DNA from: Maribellus comscasis
GTDB taxonomy: Bacteria > Bacteroidota > Bacteroidia > Bacteroidales > Prolixibacteraceae
Length of the DNA: 64,000 nucleotides
Reading direction: 5' to 3'
NCBI RefSeq assembly: GCF_009762775.1
Contig: NZ_CP046401.1
Coordinates: forward strand, 5,096,001-5,160,000
This document shows positions 43,129 through 52,357 of the stretch, piece after piece. The position numbers were made by a program, and so were the translations under genes. Under the pieces are notes generated by a model. It ran no database searches, was not told where the DNA came from, and worked only from the letters and a program-made list of their open reading frames with translations. Numbering within the stretch: the first letter of the stretch is position 1; every line of letters starts with the position of its first letter.

Positions 43129-43145
43129 AATGTTTTTTTAACATT
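43129..43145. promoter_or_regulatory. Inverted repeat AATGTT-N5-AACATT (site 2)
   Basis: Second copy of the motif at 42974-42989, extended by one more base pair (TAATGTT / AACATTA). The whole gap 42813-43227 shows no gene. Confidence 0.45.
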
Positions 43146-43227
43146 AAATTCATGTTTGAAGCAACCATTTTGGTGTCTTTTTGTCTATATTCATAGAGCC
43201 ATAAAAACAGTAAACAATGTATTATTC

Positions 43228-43629
43228 ATGAAAGCAATTTTAAAACTTCCATTTGTATTTTTATTTGGGCTTTTCCCGCTTATAGGGAACGCTCAGTACA
43301 TCACCATTTCAGGTTATATTACCGATTTTTTAACAGGAGGTGCGATCGAAAATGCCACTGTATTTGAAAAGAGTTCGGGTATTGGAACGATTACCGATAA
43401 GGACGGGTTTTATAAACTAGTTTTAAGGCCGGGGAAGATGAATATAACTTTTTCAGATAATGGTTTTGAAGCCTTTGTTCAGAAATTAACAGTAACCAAT
43501 GACACGACTTTAATGATTCAGTTAAAGTCGGAAAAATGGGTAAAGGAGCATGAAAAAGCAGAGGCTGATCTTCAAACCGGTATCGGAGATAAAAAGACTC
43601 CTGAACGAAAAAAGTTTTGGTTTTTCTAA
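43228..43629 (+). CDS. Exported carboxypeptidase-regulatory-like beta-sandwich protein
   Basis: A signal peptide (about residues 1-23, ending GNAQ) precedes one CarboxypepD_reg-like beta-sandwich: ISGYITDFLTGGAIENATVF, GTITDKDGFYKLVL and MNITFSDNGFEAF follow the family pattern. The C-terminus is charged (KKTPERKKFWFF). The ATG at 43228 is preferred because an earlier in-frame start would add 24 residues before the signal peptide. No TonB receptor barrel is attached, so it is a stand-alone module. It is convergent with the PafA-family gene, seven bases apart. Confidence 0.72.
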   Translation: MKAILKLPFVFLFGLFPLIGNAQYITISGYITDFLTGGAIENATVFEKSSGIGTITDKDGFYKLVLRPGKMNITFSDNGFEAFVQKLTVTNDTTLMIQLKSEKWVKEHEKAEADLQTGIGDKKTPERKKFWFF

Positions 43630-43635
43630 AAATTT

Positions 43636-45276
43636 TTACTTAGCTAGTTCTTTTATCGCTTTTCCCTGGCATTTGTCTGGCAGTGGAATATCTAAGAGCG
43701 TTGCTAATGTTGGAACCAAATCCACCGCAAAATATTTTTCGTTGATATTCATCGGCTGAATCTTTGCACCGTAAAATACGAGCGGTATATGGGATTGGTC
43801 TGTGTAATTTACTTTTTTGTATTTGTAACTCGGTTGCCATCCTTCTTTCAAAACATATAAAAAGTCTCCGGATCGGCCTTTAGAATAGGATTTGTAAAGT
43901 GGGGCAAGTAAGCCATTTGCTGAACTTCCCTGTTCCAGTTGATAGGCAGGTAAAGCAACCTGAACTCCTTCAAACTGGTTAATAAAATTGGAGGTTACAT
44001 CCCGCATATCATTTAGGTCGAGTTTATTTTTCTCAATTAAATCGTGATCAAGATATACCTGTAAATCAGTATAATGTTCAATCCACTTTGCTTCGCCGTA
44101 TGCGATATTTAAATAGGATGTGAGCAGGGCGATAGCGCTTTCAGGCATAAAATTATCAACAGGAAGATTAAATTCTTCTTTTAAATAATTTACCGGGTAC
44201 GAAGTTGAAGTATTGGCCGTCAGGAAAAATAAAACATTATTTTTCCCGTATTTTTTTTCAACGGCACTTACCAATTCTCCTATGTATTGGTCAAGATAAA
44301 GATAAGTGTCTTCCATTTCAACAGAAGCAGGTCCAAACGAAACATTTTCATAGTCCATCGACGAAAAGACCACCGATACAAAATCGGTTGCGTTATCGCT
44401 TCCAATATCTTCATTTTCCATCAGCCTCAGTGTAAAATCTTTAACAATAAGGTTGGCATATGGTGTTGTTTTTAAAGGGCGGAAATCTTCTGAACGTTTT
44501 ATATATTTACTAATGGTATGTGGAAAAGTATTCCATTTATCATAGTACCCTTTTTCAAGAATATAATCGTCTGCAACACTTTCGTTGTACGAGGTTTCCG
44601 GAAGTAAGGTCGTCCAGTTCCGGTAACTGTACATTTCCGGTTGATTTTCGCTGTTGTAAATACGAACCCAATCGGGAAAGGTACTAACATAAAAAGAACT
44701 TGAAATCATACGTCCCGATTCCACATCAAACCAGTAAGCAGCGTCTGCTGAATGTCCTGCCGAAAAAATAGCTGATTCTCTGTTCATCGCCACGCTGAAT
44801 ACCTTTGATTTGCCAAGAGTAAGGATTTTCAGATTATCGGTTATCGTATTTGAAAGCAATTTCACTGGCGATGCATTTCCTGCATCGGTGTCAGCGCCAA
44901 CAGTAAAATAGTAGTCATCTTCTGTGCAGTCCAATTCTTTTTCCTTTAGCCTGTCGTACCATGTTTTGTCAATAATGCCATGTATGGAAGGATTTACACC
45001 TGTATAGAGGGTGGCTGTTCCGCTTGCATAACTCTGAATGTGTTGAGTGATATTTATATTCGAACAAACAGCGCCTTGTGTGTAAAGTTTTTTAAAACCG
45101 TTGCTCTGGAATTTGTTCCAGTAACGCTGAATATAATCGGGGCGCATATTTTCAACCACAATCCCTACAACCACTTTGGGTTGACCCTGAGCCCCTGTTG
45201 TGGATTGAGCCTTTAACGGATTTGCAATCCAACTGGTAATTAGCAAAACAAAAATTACAACCGCTCCTTGTTTCAT
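43636..45276 (-). CDS. PafA/alkaline phosphatase family protein, probably catalytically inactive
   Basis: Exported protein (signal peptide about 1-23) of the Bacteroidota PafA-like alkaline phosphatase superfamily. Fold landmarks remain: VVVGIVVENMRPDY near residue 35, YTGVNPSIHGI near 91, SSMDYENVSFGP near 310 and DQSHIPLVFYG near 500. However, key residues differ from active relatives: the metal Asp is Glu42, the nucleophile Thr position is Tyr83, the metal-ligand His of the DxxxH motif is Val, and the ADHG motif is ANTS. The protein may bind a phosphorylated or sulfated ligand without hydrolysing it. Start ATG 45276 was chosen over one 13 codons earlier. Confidence 0.75.
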   Translation of the reverse strand: MKQGAVVIFVLLITSWIANPLKAQSTTGAQGQPKVVVGIVVENMRPDYIQRYWNKFQSNGFKKLYTQGAVCSNINITQHIQSYASGTATLYTGVNPSIHGIIDKTWYDRLKEKELDCTEDDYYFTVGADTDAGNASPVKLLSNTITDNLKILTLGKSKVFSVAMNRESAIFSAGHSADAAYWFDVESGRMISSSFYVSTFPDWVRIYNSENQPEMYSYRNWTTLLPETSYNESVADDYILEKGYYDKWNTFPHTISKYIKRSEDFRPLKTTPYANLIVKDFTLRLMENEDIGSDNATDFVSVVFSSMDYENVSFGPASVEMEDTYLYLDQYIGELVSAVEKKYGKNNVLFFLTANTSTSYPVNYLKEEFNLPVDNFMPESAIALLTSYLNIAYGEAKWIEHYTDLQVYLDHDLIEKNKLDLNDMRDVTSNFINQFEGVQVALPAYQLEQGSSANGLLAPLYKSYSKGRSGDFLYVLKEGWQPSYKYKKVNYTDQSHIPLVFYGAKIQPMNINEKYFAVDLVPTLATLLDIPLPDKCQGKAIKELAK

Positions 45277-45484
45277 AATGTTAAAATTTGGCTGCCTAAA
45301 GTAGTAAAAGTTCAAACTCTAAACAAAGAAAACGAAGAATCATAAAAAATATTCTTCTTTGTAATATCCTATATATTAGTCTTTTAGTAAAATATTATTT
45401 TTTTATCCTAAAAAATATTTTTTTGAGGTAGGGTAGAGTGTCTTTTATGCGGAGTACATAAAAAATAACTTAAAATTTATTGTC

Positions 45485-46375
45485 ATGAAAAAAATTTTTG
45501 GATTTGGAATTTTATTACTTGGTGTTGTTTTATTTTCATGTCAGAATAATGACAAGCAGGGCGGTCAATTAACCAGTGAAGAGTTGTCTGAAAAATCAGC
45601 TCAGATTGCAATGGATGAAATTGCCATGGAGAGTGCTACAACAGAACTCGACTATGAAGTTGATTTTTATGCCAATGCAGAATTTGTGTTGTCTCAGTGG
45701 ATGGGAATGGGCAAACACTGGGGCTGGATGAATGGATTGCGTTACAAGTACAATCACTGCCCTGATTTAACTATTGAAAATGAAGACGGAGGTTATCCCA
45801 AAACCATTACACTTGATTATGGCGATAGTACGGTTTTACGGAGTGGAAAAGTGTTAAGCGGTGTGGTGATAATTGAAATATCGGGGCCCCGGTTGGATAA
45901 GGATTATACCCGGTTTATAACTTACGAAGATTTTGGAGTCGATTCATTGGTCGTTAATGGAACTGCACAAGTAACCGTCGACCGTGAAAACAGTGTTTTC
46001 AGAACATTTACCAGCGATCTTGTATTTCTACTTGCTGACGGAACTTCCATTAATCGTACATCGGTTCGGGAGTGGGAGTGGATTGAAGGAATAGATTCCG
46101 AAATGGATCAAACCGACGATATGGTGCAAATTACAGGGTATACAAATGCGACTACTTCCGAAGGCGACGAATACATGAAAGAGATAATAGAACCGCTTAT
46201 CAGGACACGCAATTGCCGTTTTATTGTGCAGGGAGTTGTTGAAATAACTTTAAATGGAGAATTGATCTCATCGCTTGACTACGGCGACGGAGAATGTAAT
46301 GATGTTGCTATTTTAACGCAGGACGGAGAAACTGCTGAAGTGGATTTGTCAGTAAGGAAATGCAGGTTCAAATAG
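45485..46375 (+). CDS. Lipoprotein of unknown function
   Basis: A lipoprotein signal with lipobox LFSC (Cys19) is followed by a polar linker and a 240-residue domain. Its content is mostly beta-strand-like: YPKTITLDYGDSTVLRSGKVLSG near residue 101, VTVDRENSVFRTFTSD near 162 and DYGDGECNDVAIL near 263. I do not recognise the family; similar Bacteroidota lipoproteins occur without known function. A terminator follows, so it is a single-gene unit. It precedes an ECF sigma operon. Confidence 0.7.
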   Translation: MKKIFGFGILLLGVVLFSCQNNDKQGGQLTSEELSEKSAQIAMDEIAMESATTELDYEVDFYANAEFVLSQWMGMGKHWGWMNGLRYKYNHCPDLTIENEDGGYPKTITLDYGDSTVLRSGKVLSGVVIIEISGPRLDKDYTRFITYEDFGVDSLVVNGTAQVTVDRENSVFRTFTSDLVFLLADGTSINRTSVREWEWIEGIDSEMDQTDDMVQITGYTNATTSEGDEYMKEIIEPLIRTRNCRFIVQGVVEITLNGELISSLDYGDGECNDVAILTQDGETAEVDLSVRKCRFK

Positions 46376-46390
46376 ATTGGAGTAATAAAA

Positions 46391-46428
46391 AGTCTCAGCT
46401 TTTAAAAGGGCCGGGGCTTTTCTTTTTT
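46391..46428 (+). terminator. Probable terminator after the lipoprotein gene
   Basis: AAAGTCTCAGC pairs with GCCGGGGCTTT through standard and wobble pairs with one mismatch, then a T-rich run. The T-run is close to the next promoter element. Confidence 0.5.
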
Positions 46429-46440
46429 TGATTCGTAACC

Positions 46441-46448
46441 TATCTTTG
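46441..46448 (+). promoter_or_regulatory. Candidate -7 element TATCTTTG before the ECF sigma gene
   Basis: Exact TAnnTTTG match, 26 bases before the TTG start codon. No TTG is well placed upstream. Confidence 0.4.
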
Positions 46449-46473
46449 ATTCGTTGTTTGAAAATTAGTTACA

Positions 46474-46962
46474 TTGACCCAGGAAGAATTTAAGTATCTG
46501 TTTGAAATGCATTTTGCAGCAATTCGCAATTATGTATTTTATCGTTCAGGAAATACTGAGGTAGCTACTGATATTGCCCAGGAAACTTTCCTGAAGGTAT
46601 GGGAAAAACAACAAACTGTGCAACCTGAGTCAGTAAAAGGTCTTCTTTATAAAATTGCCGGCGACCTGTTTATTTCGTATTACCGAAAAGAGAAACGTTC
46701 ATTTCATTTTTTTAATCATTTTGTTTTTGATGAAAATGGACAGACTCCGGAAGATCTCTTCGCTTTTGAGCAATTAAAAGGAAATTATAAAAGAGCACTT
46801 GAAAAATTACCGGAGAAACAACGAACTGTTTTTTTGATGAGCAGGGCCGAGAACCTGAAATATAAAGAAATCGCTGAAATACTGGGGATAAGTGTAAAAG
46901 CAGTTGAAAAGCGAATGAAGTACGCCTTAAAATATTTACGCACTTTTTTAAATCACGAATGA
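46474..46962 (+). CDS. ECF-type RNA polymerase sigma factor (FecI-like)
   Basis: Sigma-70 family, extracytoplasmic function type, 162 aa. Region 2 spans about residues 5-75 (DIAQETFLKVWEK, LLYKIAGDLFISYYRKEKR) and region 4 about 105-155 (EKLPEKQRTVFLMSRAENLKYKEIAEILGISVKAVEKRM). Start TTG. Its stop overlaps the anti-sigma ATG by four bases. It should direct expression of the TonB receptor operon in response to a signal passed through FecR. Confidence 0.9.
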   Translation: MTQEEFKYLFEMHFAAIRNYVFYRSGNTEVATDIAQETFLKVWEKQQTVQPESVKGLLYKIAGDLFISYYRKEKRSFHFFNHFVFDENGQTPEDLFAFEQLKGNYKRALEKLPEKQRTVFLMSRAENLKYKEIAEILGISVKAVEKRMKYALKYLRTFLNHE

Positions 46963-47822
46963 ATGACAAAAATATACATAGCACCTATTTAGAAAAAGAA
47001 CATTCTACTTTTTTTTCAAAAGGGAAAATTAAATGGGAAAAAACAGAGGCAGAAGTGTGGGCAGAACTTTCAGACAAAATTGTTGAAAAACCGTCAGGGA
47101 GGGAAATAGTTTTAATTCCCGGGGTTTTAAAGTATGTGGCGGCGGCTGTACTCTTTTTTGCTGTTGTTTTGGGGGCTATCGCTTTTTTTTATCAGAAGAC
47201 AGTTGTTTGTAATCCCGGCGAGCATCTTACTGTTCAGCTGCCCGATGAGTCAGTTGTGCAGTTAAATGCAGAGTCAGGAATAAAATACTACCCCTTAAAA
47301 TGGAGATTTGGACGAAAGGTATTTCTGAAAGGCGAAGCTTTTTTTAAAGTAGAAACAGGAAAGAAGTTTAGTGTTATTTCTCCGGAAGGAGCAACCGAAG
47401 TATTGGGAACCAGTTTTAATATTTACTCCAGGGACGAAAAATACAGGGTAGCCTGTTTAACTGGTCGCGTAAAAGTTATTACAAACGAAAAAAAGTCGGT
47501 AATACTTGAACCGGGTTCAAAAACAGAGCTAAAAAAAGGTGAGCTTATTTTGCAGAAAAATCACAACGTTGAGAATATAATCAGCTGGACAAACAATCAA
47601 TTCTTTTTTGCCGGAACCCCTCTCAGGGAAGTGATTGACGAGATTGAAAGACAATACGGTGTTACCATTAGAATTCAGAGAGAATTAGATAAACGGAATT
47701 TTGCGGGTAACTTTCCTAAAAAATATAATGTGGAAGAGGTATTGGATTTTGTTTGTACGGCGATGCAGATTAATTTCGTAAAACAATCAGAAAATGTATT
47801 TCTGGTGATGGAAAACAGTTAA
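46959..47822 (+). CDS. FecR-family anti-sigma factor
   Basis: Membrane-anchored anti-sigma protein, 287 aa. The N-terminal cytoplasmic part is followed by one helix (about residues 54-74) and a periplasmic FecR domain beginning GEHLTVQLPDESVVQLNAES near 88, with RKVFLKGEAFFKVE and TEVLGTSFNIYSRDE. A C-terminal DUF4974-like domain (FAGTPLREVIDEIERQYG) completes it. It is translationally coupled to the sigma gene and lies three bases before the TonB receptor. Confidence 0.92.
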   Translation: MNDKNIHSTYLEKEHSTFFSKGKIKWEKTEAEVWAELSDKIVEKPSGREIVLIPGVLKYVAAAVLFFAVVLGAIAFFYQKTVVCNPGEHLTVQLPDESVVQLNAESGIKYYPLKWRFGRKVFLKGEAFFKVETGKKFSVISPEGATEVLGTSFNIYSRDEKYRVACLTGRVKVITNEKKSVILEPGSKTELKKGELILQKNHNVENIISWTNNQFFFAGTPLREVIDEIERQYGVTIRIQRELDKRNFAGNFPKKYNVEEVLDFVCTAMQINFVKQSENVFLVMENS

Positions 47823-47825
47823 TAG

Positions 47826-50327
47826 GTGAAAAGTGGAATACTTTTAGTTTTTGTCTTGTGTTTTTATTTTCAGGTCTTTGGCCAACAATCTGAATCTGTT
47901 GAAATTGATGTAACCAAAACTCCTTTGGATGAAGTTCTTATTCACTTAAAGGAGAATTATGGTTTTCAGTTTGCATTTGATAAAGATTTGTTGTCGCAAT
48001 TTGTTGTCTCTGTTCGCGACAATTTTTCCTCAAAAGAAGAAACACTTGCGGGTTTATTAAAAGGTTTGCCTCTTACTTTTAAAAAATCGGGAGAAGTTTT
48101 TTTGATTATTCCCAAAAATAGTTTTCAGGAAGTTCGTCGCCAAAAGACAACCCAAATTTCAGGTCAGGTAGTTGAAGCTCGTTCTTACGAGCCGTTGCCA
48201 TTTTCATACATCCTAATAAATAACCGGTCAATTCAATCCGACCAACAGGGAAATTTCACTTATCTGGCTTCAGCTGATACCTCGTTTAATGTACGAATTT
48301 CACATCTGGGCTATTTTTTATACGATACACTTGTTTCAGGTAATCTGATACAGCAATTTCCACTTACTCCGCGTTTTACCGCGATCAAAGAAGTTCAGGT
48401 GGAAGGCAATCCGATTGAACGTTCAACATTGATCGGAGACCAACCCGGAAAAATAAAAATTAACCACAGGATTGCGCCGGTTCTTCCGGGATATGGGGAT
48501 AATTCTGTTTTTAATATGTTACGTCTTATGCCCGGAGTTTTGGCTGCCGGAGAACAATCTTCCGATTTACTGATTTGGGGGGCTTATGAAAGCCATAGTA
48601 AAATTCAATTTGACGGATTTACGATTTTCGGACTAAAAAACTTTAACGATGATATTGGCGTTGTAAATCCGCTGGTGTTAAAAGATATGGAAGTTTTTAA
48701 AGGAGGTTACGAAGCAAAATACGGCGATCAGGTTGGCGGAATTGTAAATATAACCGGTAAAAAAGGGAGTTTACAAAAGCCTTCTTTTACATTCAATATA
48801 AATAATACAACTTTAAATTCGCTGGTTGAACTGCCTGTTTCCAAAAAATCATCGTTTCTGGCTGCCTACCGGCAAACTTTTTATGAATTGTATGATCCGT
48901 CGGAGATAGAACTATATAACAGGAGAGGAAATAATACGTTTGATGCCACCGTTTATCCCGACTATAATTTTCGAGACGGAAATCTGAAATATAATTTTCA
49001 GGATAAAAGAATAGGTGCGGAATTAAGTTTATACGGCGGTGGAGACAGATATGCATATAACCTGGAAAGAGATTATGGAAATAATAAGATTACCCGGGAT
49101 GAAGAAGAAAAAAATCGGCAATGGGGAGGTGCGTTTACGTTTTCAGCAAAAGACAAAAAGGGGAATACAGGAAAAATAAAAATTGCCGCATCATCTCTTT
49201 CCAATGCATCAAACGAAGAAAACAAAATAGTAAATAACAGGAATGGAAGGGAAAATATTACCAAATCAGGAGTTGGGGAAAACAGCGTAAATCAAGTCTC
49301 GCTGCTGGCTGAAAGCCGCTGGAATTTTCACAGGGGGAATTATCTGGAATCCGCACTGGGCTTGGAATCGAATAGTGTCCGTGTTTTGCGGCAGTCGTTT
49401 GATGCGGAATTAATTGACACAGATATCCGTTTAACCAGAATGTTTTTTTATCTGCAGGACTACTGGCCGGTAAATGATTTTTTTGAATTAAAGACAGGTG
49501 TCCGGCTTAATTACGCTTTCAAAATTCAGAAGTTTTATCCCGAGCCGCGGGTGGCAGTGGCTGCAAAACTTTCGCCACAATTAAAATTAAATGTAGCCTG
49601 GGGCTTGTATCACCAGTTTCTGGCAAAAACCACACTTGTTGACAGCAGTATGAATTATTATTATTTCTGGGCCAATTCCGACGATAAAGATATTCCCGTT
49701 CTTTCAGGGGAACATTGGGTTGCAGGTATTTCATACGATTATAAGGGATTTACAGCGAGTGCTGAAGGTTTTTACAAAACAACAAACGGTTTATCGCGCT
49801 TTATAAACGGCATCGGTGTATTGGAAAGCGGATTTTATTCCGGAGAAGCGCGAAGTTACGGCGTTGATTTTTTTCTGAAAAAGGAATACAAAAAGCATAC
49901 GGCCTGGATAAGTTACACGCTTAGTAAAACTGAAGAACACTTCCCTTTTTATATTCGCGATTACTACCGTCCGGCCCCGCAGGATCAGCGACACGAGTTG
50001 AAATTTGCAGGAGTGGCCAACTATAAATCGTTTTATTTTTCAGCCAATTATGTGTATGGTTCGGGATTCGAGCGTTTCATATTCGAAAACACTGATGGAG
50101 TGGAATATATCCCTGTATATAACCGTCTTGATATAGCTGTAATCTATAATTTCAAACCTGGAAAAGTAAAAAGTCAAATCGGACTTTCGGTTTTAAATGT
50201 TTTAAATTCAGAAAATATCAAACTGGCAAATATCCGGCGAATTGCTACCGATACCGAAAATCCCCTGGATGTAAATACTGAAGCTGTTCCGTTTACACCT
50301 ACGCTGTTTCTGAAAGTTATGTTTTAA
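47826..50327 (+). CDS. TonB-dependent receptor with STN signalling domain
   Basis: Outer membrane receptor, 833 aa, starting with GTG. A signal peptide (about 1-20) is followed by an STN/secretin-type domain (about 25-90), which contacts FecR. Next come a CarboxypepD_reg-like domain (about 110-190), a plug domain (GYGDNSVFNMLRLMPGVL near 225, GGYEAKYGDQVGGIVNI near 291) and a beta-barrel ending in PTLFLKVMF. There is no SusD partner, so this is a FecA/transducer-type receptor, not a SusC. The substrate cannot be told from the sequence. Confidence 0.9.
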   Translation: MKSGILLVFVLCFYFQVFGQQSESVEIDVTKTPLDEVLIHLKENYGFQFAFDKDLLSQFVVSVRDNFSSKEETLAGLLKGLPLTFKKSGEVFLIIPKNSFQEVRRQKTTQISGQVVEARSYEPLPFSYILINNRSIQSDQQGNFTYLASADTSFNVRISHLGYFLYDTLVSGNLIQQFPLTPRFTAIKEVQVEGNPIERSTLIGDQPGKIKINHRIAPVLPGYGDNSVFNMLRLMPGVLAAGEQSSDLLIWGAYESHSKIQFDGFTIFGLKNFNDDIGVVNPLVLKDMEVFKGGYEAKYGDQVGGIVNITGKKGSLQKPSFTFNINNTTLNSLVELPVSKKSSFLAAYRQTFYELYDPSEIELYNRRGNNTFDATVYPDYNFRDGNLKYNFQDKRIGAELSLYGGGDRYAYNLERDYGNNKITRDEEEKNRQWGGAFTFSAKDKKGNTGKIKIAASSLSNASNEENKIVNNRNGRENITKSGVGENSVNQVSLLAESRWNFHRGNYLESALGLESNSVRVLRQSFDAELIDTDIRLTRMFFYLQDYWPVNDFFELKTGVRLNYAFKIQKFYPEPRVAVAAKLSPQLKLNVAWGLYHQFLAKTTLVDSSMNYYYFWANSDDKDIPVLSGEHWVAGISYDYKGFTASAEGFYKTTNGLSRFINGIGVLESGFYSGEARSYGVDFFLKKEYKKHTAWISYTLSKTEEHFPFYIRDYYRPAPQDQRHELKFAGVANYKSFYFSANYVYGSGFERFIFENTDGVEYIPVYNRLDIAVIYNFKPGKVKSQIGLSVLNVLNSENIKLANIRRIATDTENPLDVNTEAVPFTPTLFLKVMF

Positions 50328-50662
50328 ATTTAAACGTTTGGTGGAGAACAAATCGTTTTTATTCTTTCAGTAATATATTTCTCTCTTTCCTGCATTTTAC
50401 CCATCACTACCTTTGCGTTATTTTTTATCAGATTTCTCGCCAGTCAGGCGTCCGGAAAGATTAGACACGCCATTCTGCTATAAGAAACTATTGTGGTGAG
50501 TTTTTTAGTTGAATGAGAAGCTAAAAGGTTTTATTCAAAATTGTCTGATTTAAACTTGTCTCATTTTTTTGGTTGAGGTTTTAATAATGAAAATATTATC
50601 TTTTTGAAATTTATTTTATAACTTGAATGCCGTAAAATATCAGAAAACTAATAGCCCCGTTT
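50328..50662. other. 335-base intergenic region, no gene seen
   Basis: AT-rich spacer between the receptor and the hemerythrin. It contains only a weak 4-bp hairpin near 50441 and no convincing promoter. Confidence 0.5.
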
Positions 50663-51085
50663 ATGAAAGATTTGAATTGGAAAAATCAGTACAGTGTGGG
50701 TGTTTTCGAAATTGATGCTGAACACAGGATTTTTCTTAAAACCATCAAAAAGATTTACCATGCCTTTGAGAGTGAAATGGATGACGAAATTATAAGACTC
50801 TTGCTTGAAGAATTGTATAAATATGCCGATTTCCATTTTACAAGTGAAGAAAATGTAATGTTGATGAACGATTATCCTGACTATAAATCGCATAAGAAGC
50901 AGCACGATGAACTGATTCAGACTCTTGCGAATACCATTAATTTTCTTGATGTTAAGAAGATTAATAAAGAACAGTTGATTAATTTCCTGGTTCACTGGTT
51001 TAAAGAGCACACTGCCTCAATTGATTTAAAGCTTGGAACCTATTTGAAAGAGAGTAAAGCCAGCCATCTTCTGGAAAACTACTGA
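50663..51085 (+). CDS. Bacteriohemerythrin
   Basis: Single-domain oxygen-binding diiron protein, 140 aa. The ligand set is complete: His21, His58, Glu62, His77, His81, His116 and Asp121, in the order HxxxE, HxxxH and HxxxxD. The N-terminus (LNWKNQYSVGVFEID) is typical. It may buffer or sense oxygen, useful beside an oxygen-sensitive hydrogenase in the same genome. It stands alone, convergent with the efflux operon. Confidence 0.93.
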   Translation: MKDLNWKNQYSVGVFEIDAEHRIFLKTIKKIYHAFESEMDDEIIRLLLEELYKYADFHFTSEENVMLMNDYPDYKSHKKQHDELIQTLANTINFLDVKKINKEQLINFLVHWFKEHTASIDLKLGTYLKESKASHLLENY

Positions 51086-51167
51086 ATCAAACTTTTTGTA
51101 AAATTCCGCTTTTCTTCTCCAATTTCGAAATAGTAGAAAAGAAACGGCTAGCGGTTGCCTGAGACTT

Positions 51168-52286
51168 TTAAGTCGTTTTTCTGTAGCGCCAAATTGCCAA
51201 ACTCAAAAAGATAACTCCCAGGAGCAAAAGAGAAAGAAATTCTTCCAGTAAATCGATAAAGCCAGATCCCTTTAGTACTACATTTCTCATTATTTTCATA
51301 AAGTAGTACATCGGGTTGACCCGGTCAATTGTTTGCGCCCAGTGTGGCATACTTTCCACGGGCGTGAAAATCCCGCCCATCATTATAAAAATCATCATAA
51401 AAAAGAAACTTATAAACATGACTTGCTGCTGTGTGTCACTTACTGTCGAAATAAACAAGCCAAGCCCGAGCGCACCCAAAAGAAAAACACTTGCAAAGGC
51501 GAATAAAACAAGGAGGTTGCCAACTATGGGCAGATCGAATACCAGCCAGGCGATTAAAAGGCCAAAGGCCAAATCAAACAAGGCGATTAACCAGAAAGGT
51601 ACCAATTTGCCAATGATAAACTGATATTTTTTTACAGGAGTTACATTGAGTTGCTCAATGGTTCCGATTTCTTTTTCGCGCACCAGGTTCATTCCCGACA
51701 TAAACATACCAATAACAGTAACTAAAACGGCCAGAATGCCGGGTGCCATAAACCAGTGGTAATCGAGTTCGGGATTATACCAGTAACTTTCTGATATTTT
51801 TACTTCGCCGGGTGGCGAAAACTCAGGAATACCTCTCCACTCGGCAATCAGATTCTTATTAAAATTCCCAATAACTCTCGATGAATAAGAATAAATTAGT
51901 TGCGCTGAATTTCCGTCGATGGCATTTACAAGGAGTTGTACCTGGGCTTTGTCATCGCGGATAAGGTTACGTTCCATATTGGGAGGTATAACAAGAATTG
52001 CATCAGCTTCATCGCTGAGGAGCATCTCTTCTCCAATGGTTTCGTCTGGCACTGCAAATTCAAGATTATAGAACGGTATTGCATCGAATTTTGCAATCAT
52101 TTCCCTGGATGTCTCTGAAAGATCTTTATCAACTACAACCATGTCGATTTTCTTCATGTCGAAAGTTGCGGCAAAAACGAGTACAAGCATTTGTAGCAAC
52201 GGCACTCCAAAAATCATAGGTAACATCGTTTTGTTCCGGAAAATCTGCCGGAATTCTTTCTGTAATATGTAGCGAATAGTATTCAT
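51168..52286 (-). CDS. ABC-2 type permease, YbhR-like
   Basis: Inner-membrane permease of a drug or xenobiotic exporter. One N-terminal helix, a long periplasmic region (about 45-175) and five C-terminal helices; FIMMGGIFTPVESMPHWAQ is the permease signature near residue 301. Its N-terminal motif LQKEFRQIFRNKTML is standard. It is the last gene in the operon and pairs with the permease at 52358. Confidence 0.88.
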   Translation of the reverse strand: MNTIRYILQKEFRQIFRNKTMLPMIFGVPLLQMLVLVFAATFDMKKIDMVVVDKDLSETSREMIAKFDAIPFYNLEFAVPDETIGEEMLLSDEADAILVIPPNMERNLIRDDKAQVQLLVNAIDGNSAQLIYSYSSRVIGNFNKNLIAEWRGIPEFSPPGEVKISESYWYNPELDYHWFMAPGILAVLVTVIGMFMSGMNLVREKEIGTIEQLNVTPVKKYQFIIGKLVPFWLIALFDLAFGLLIAWLVFDLPIVGNLLVLFAFASVFLLGALGLGLFISTVSDTQQQVMFISFFFMMIFIMMGGIFTPVESMPHWAQTIDRVNPMYYFMKIMRNVVLKGSGFIDLLEEFLSLLLLGVIFLSLAIWRYRKTT

Positions 52287-52328
52287 TTCTTAATTGTTTC
52301 AGGTTGCACGTTACAAGTTGCATAGTTT

Positions 52329-52357
52329 CTCCCCCTTGGGGGAGTCAGAGGGGGCTT
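52329..52357 (-). repeat. Short palindromic repeat (copy 2)
   Basis: CTCCCCC and GGGGGAG around TT, then a third G-rich block. On the minus strand it begins directly after the stop codon of the permease at 52358. Confidence 0.65.
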
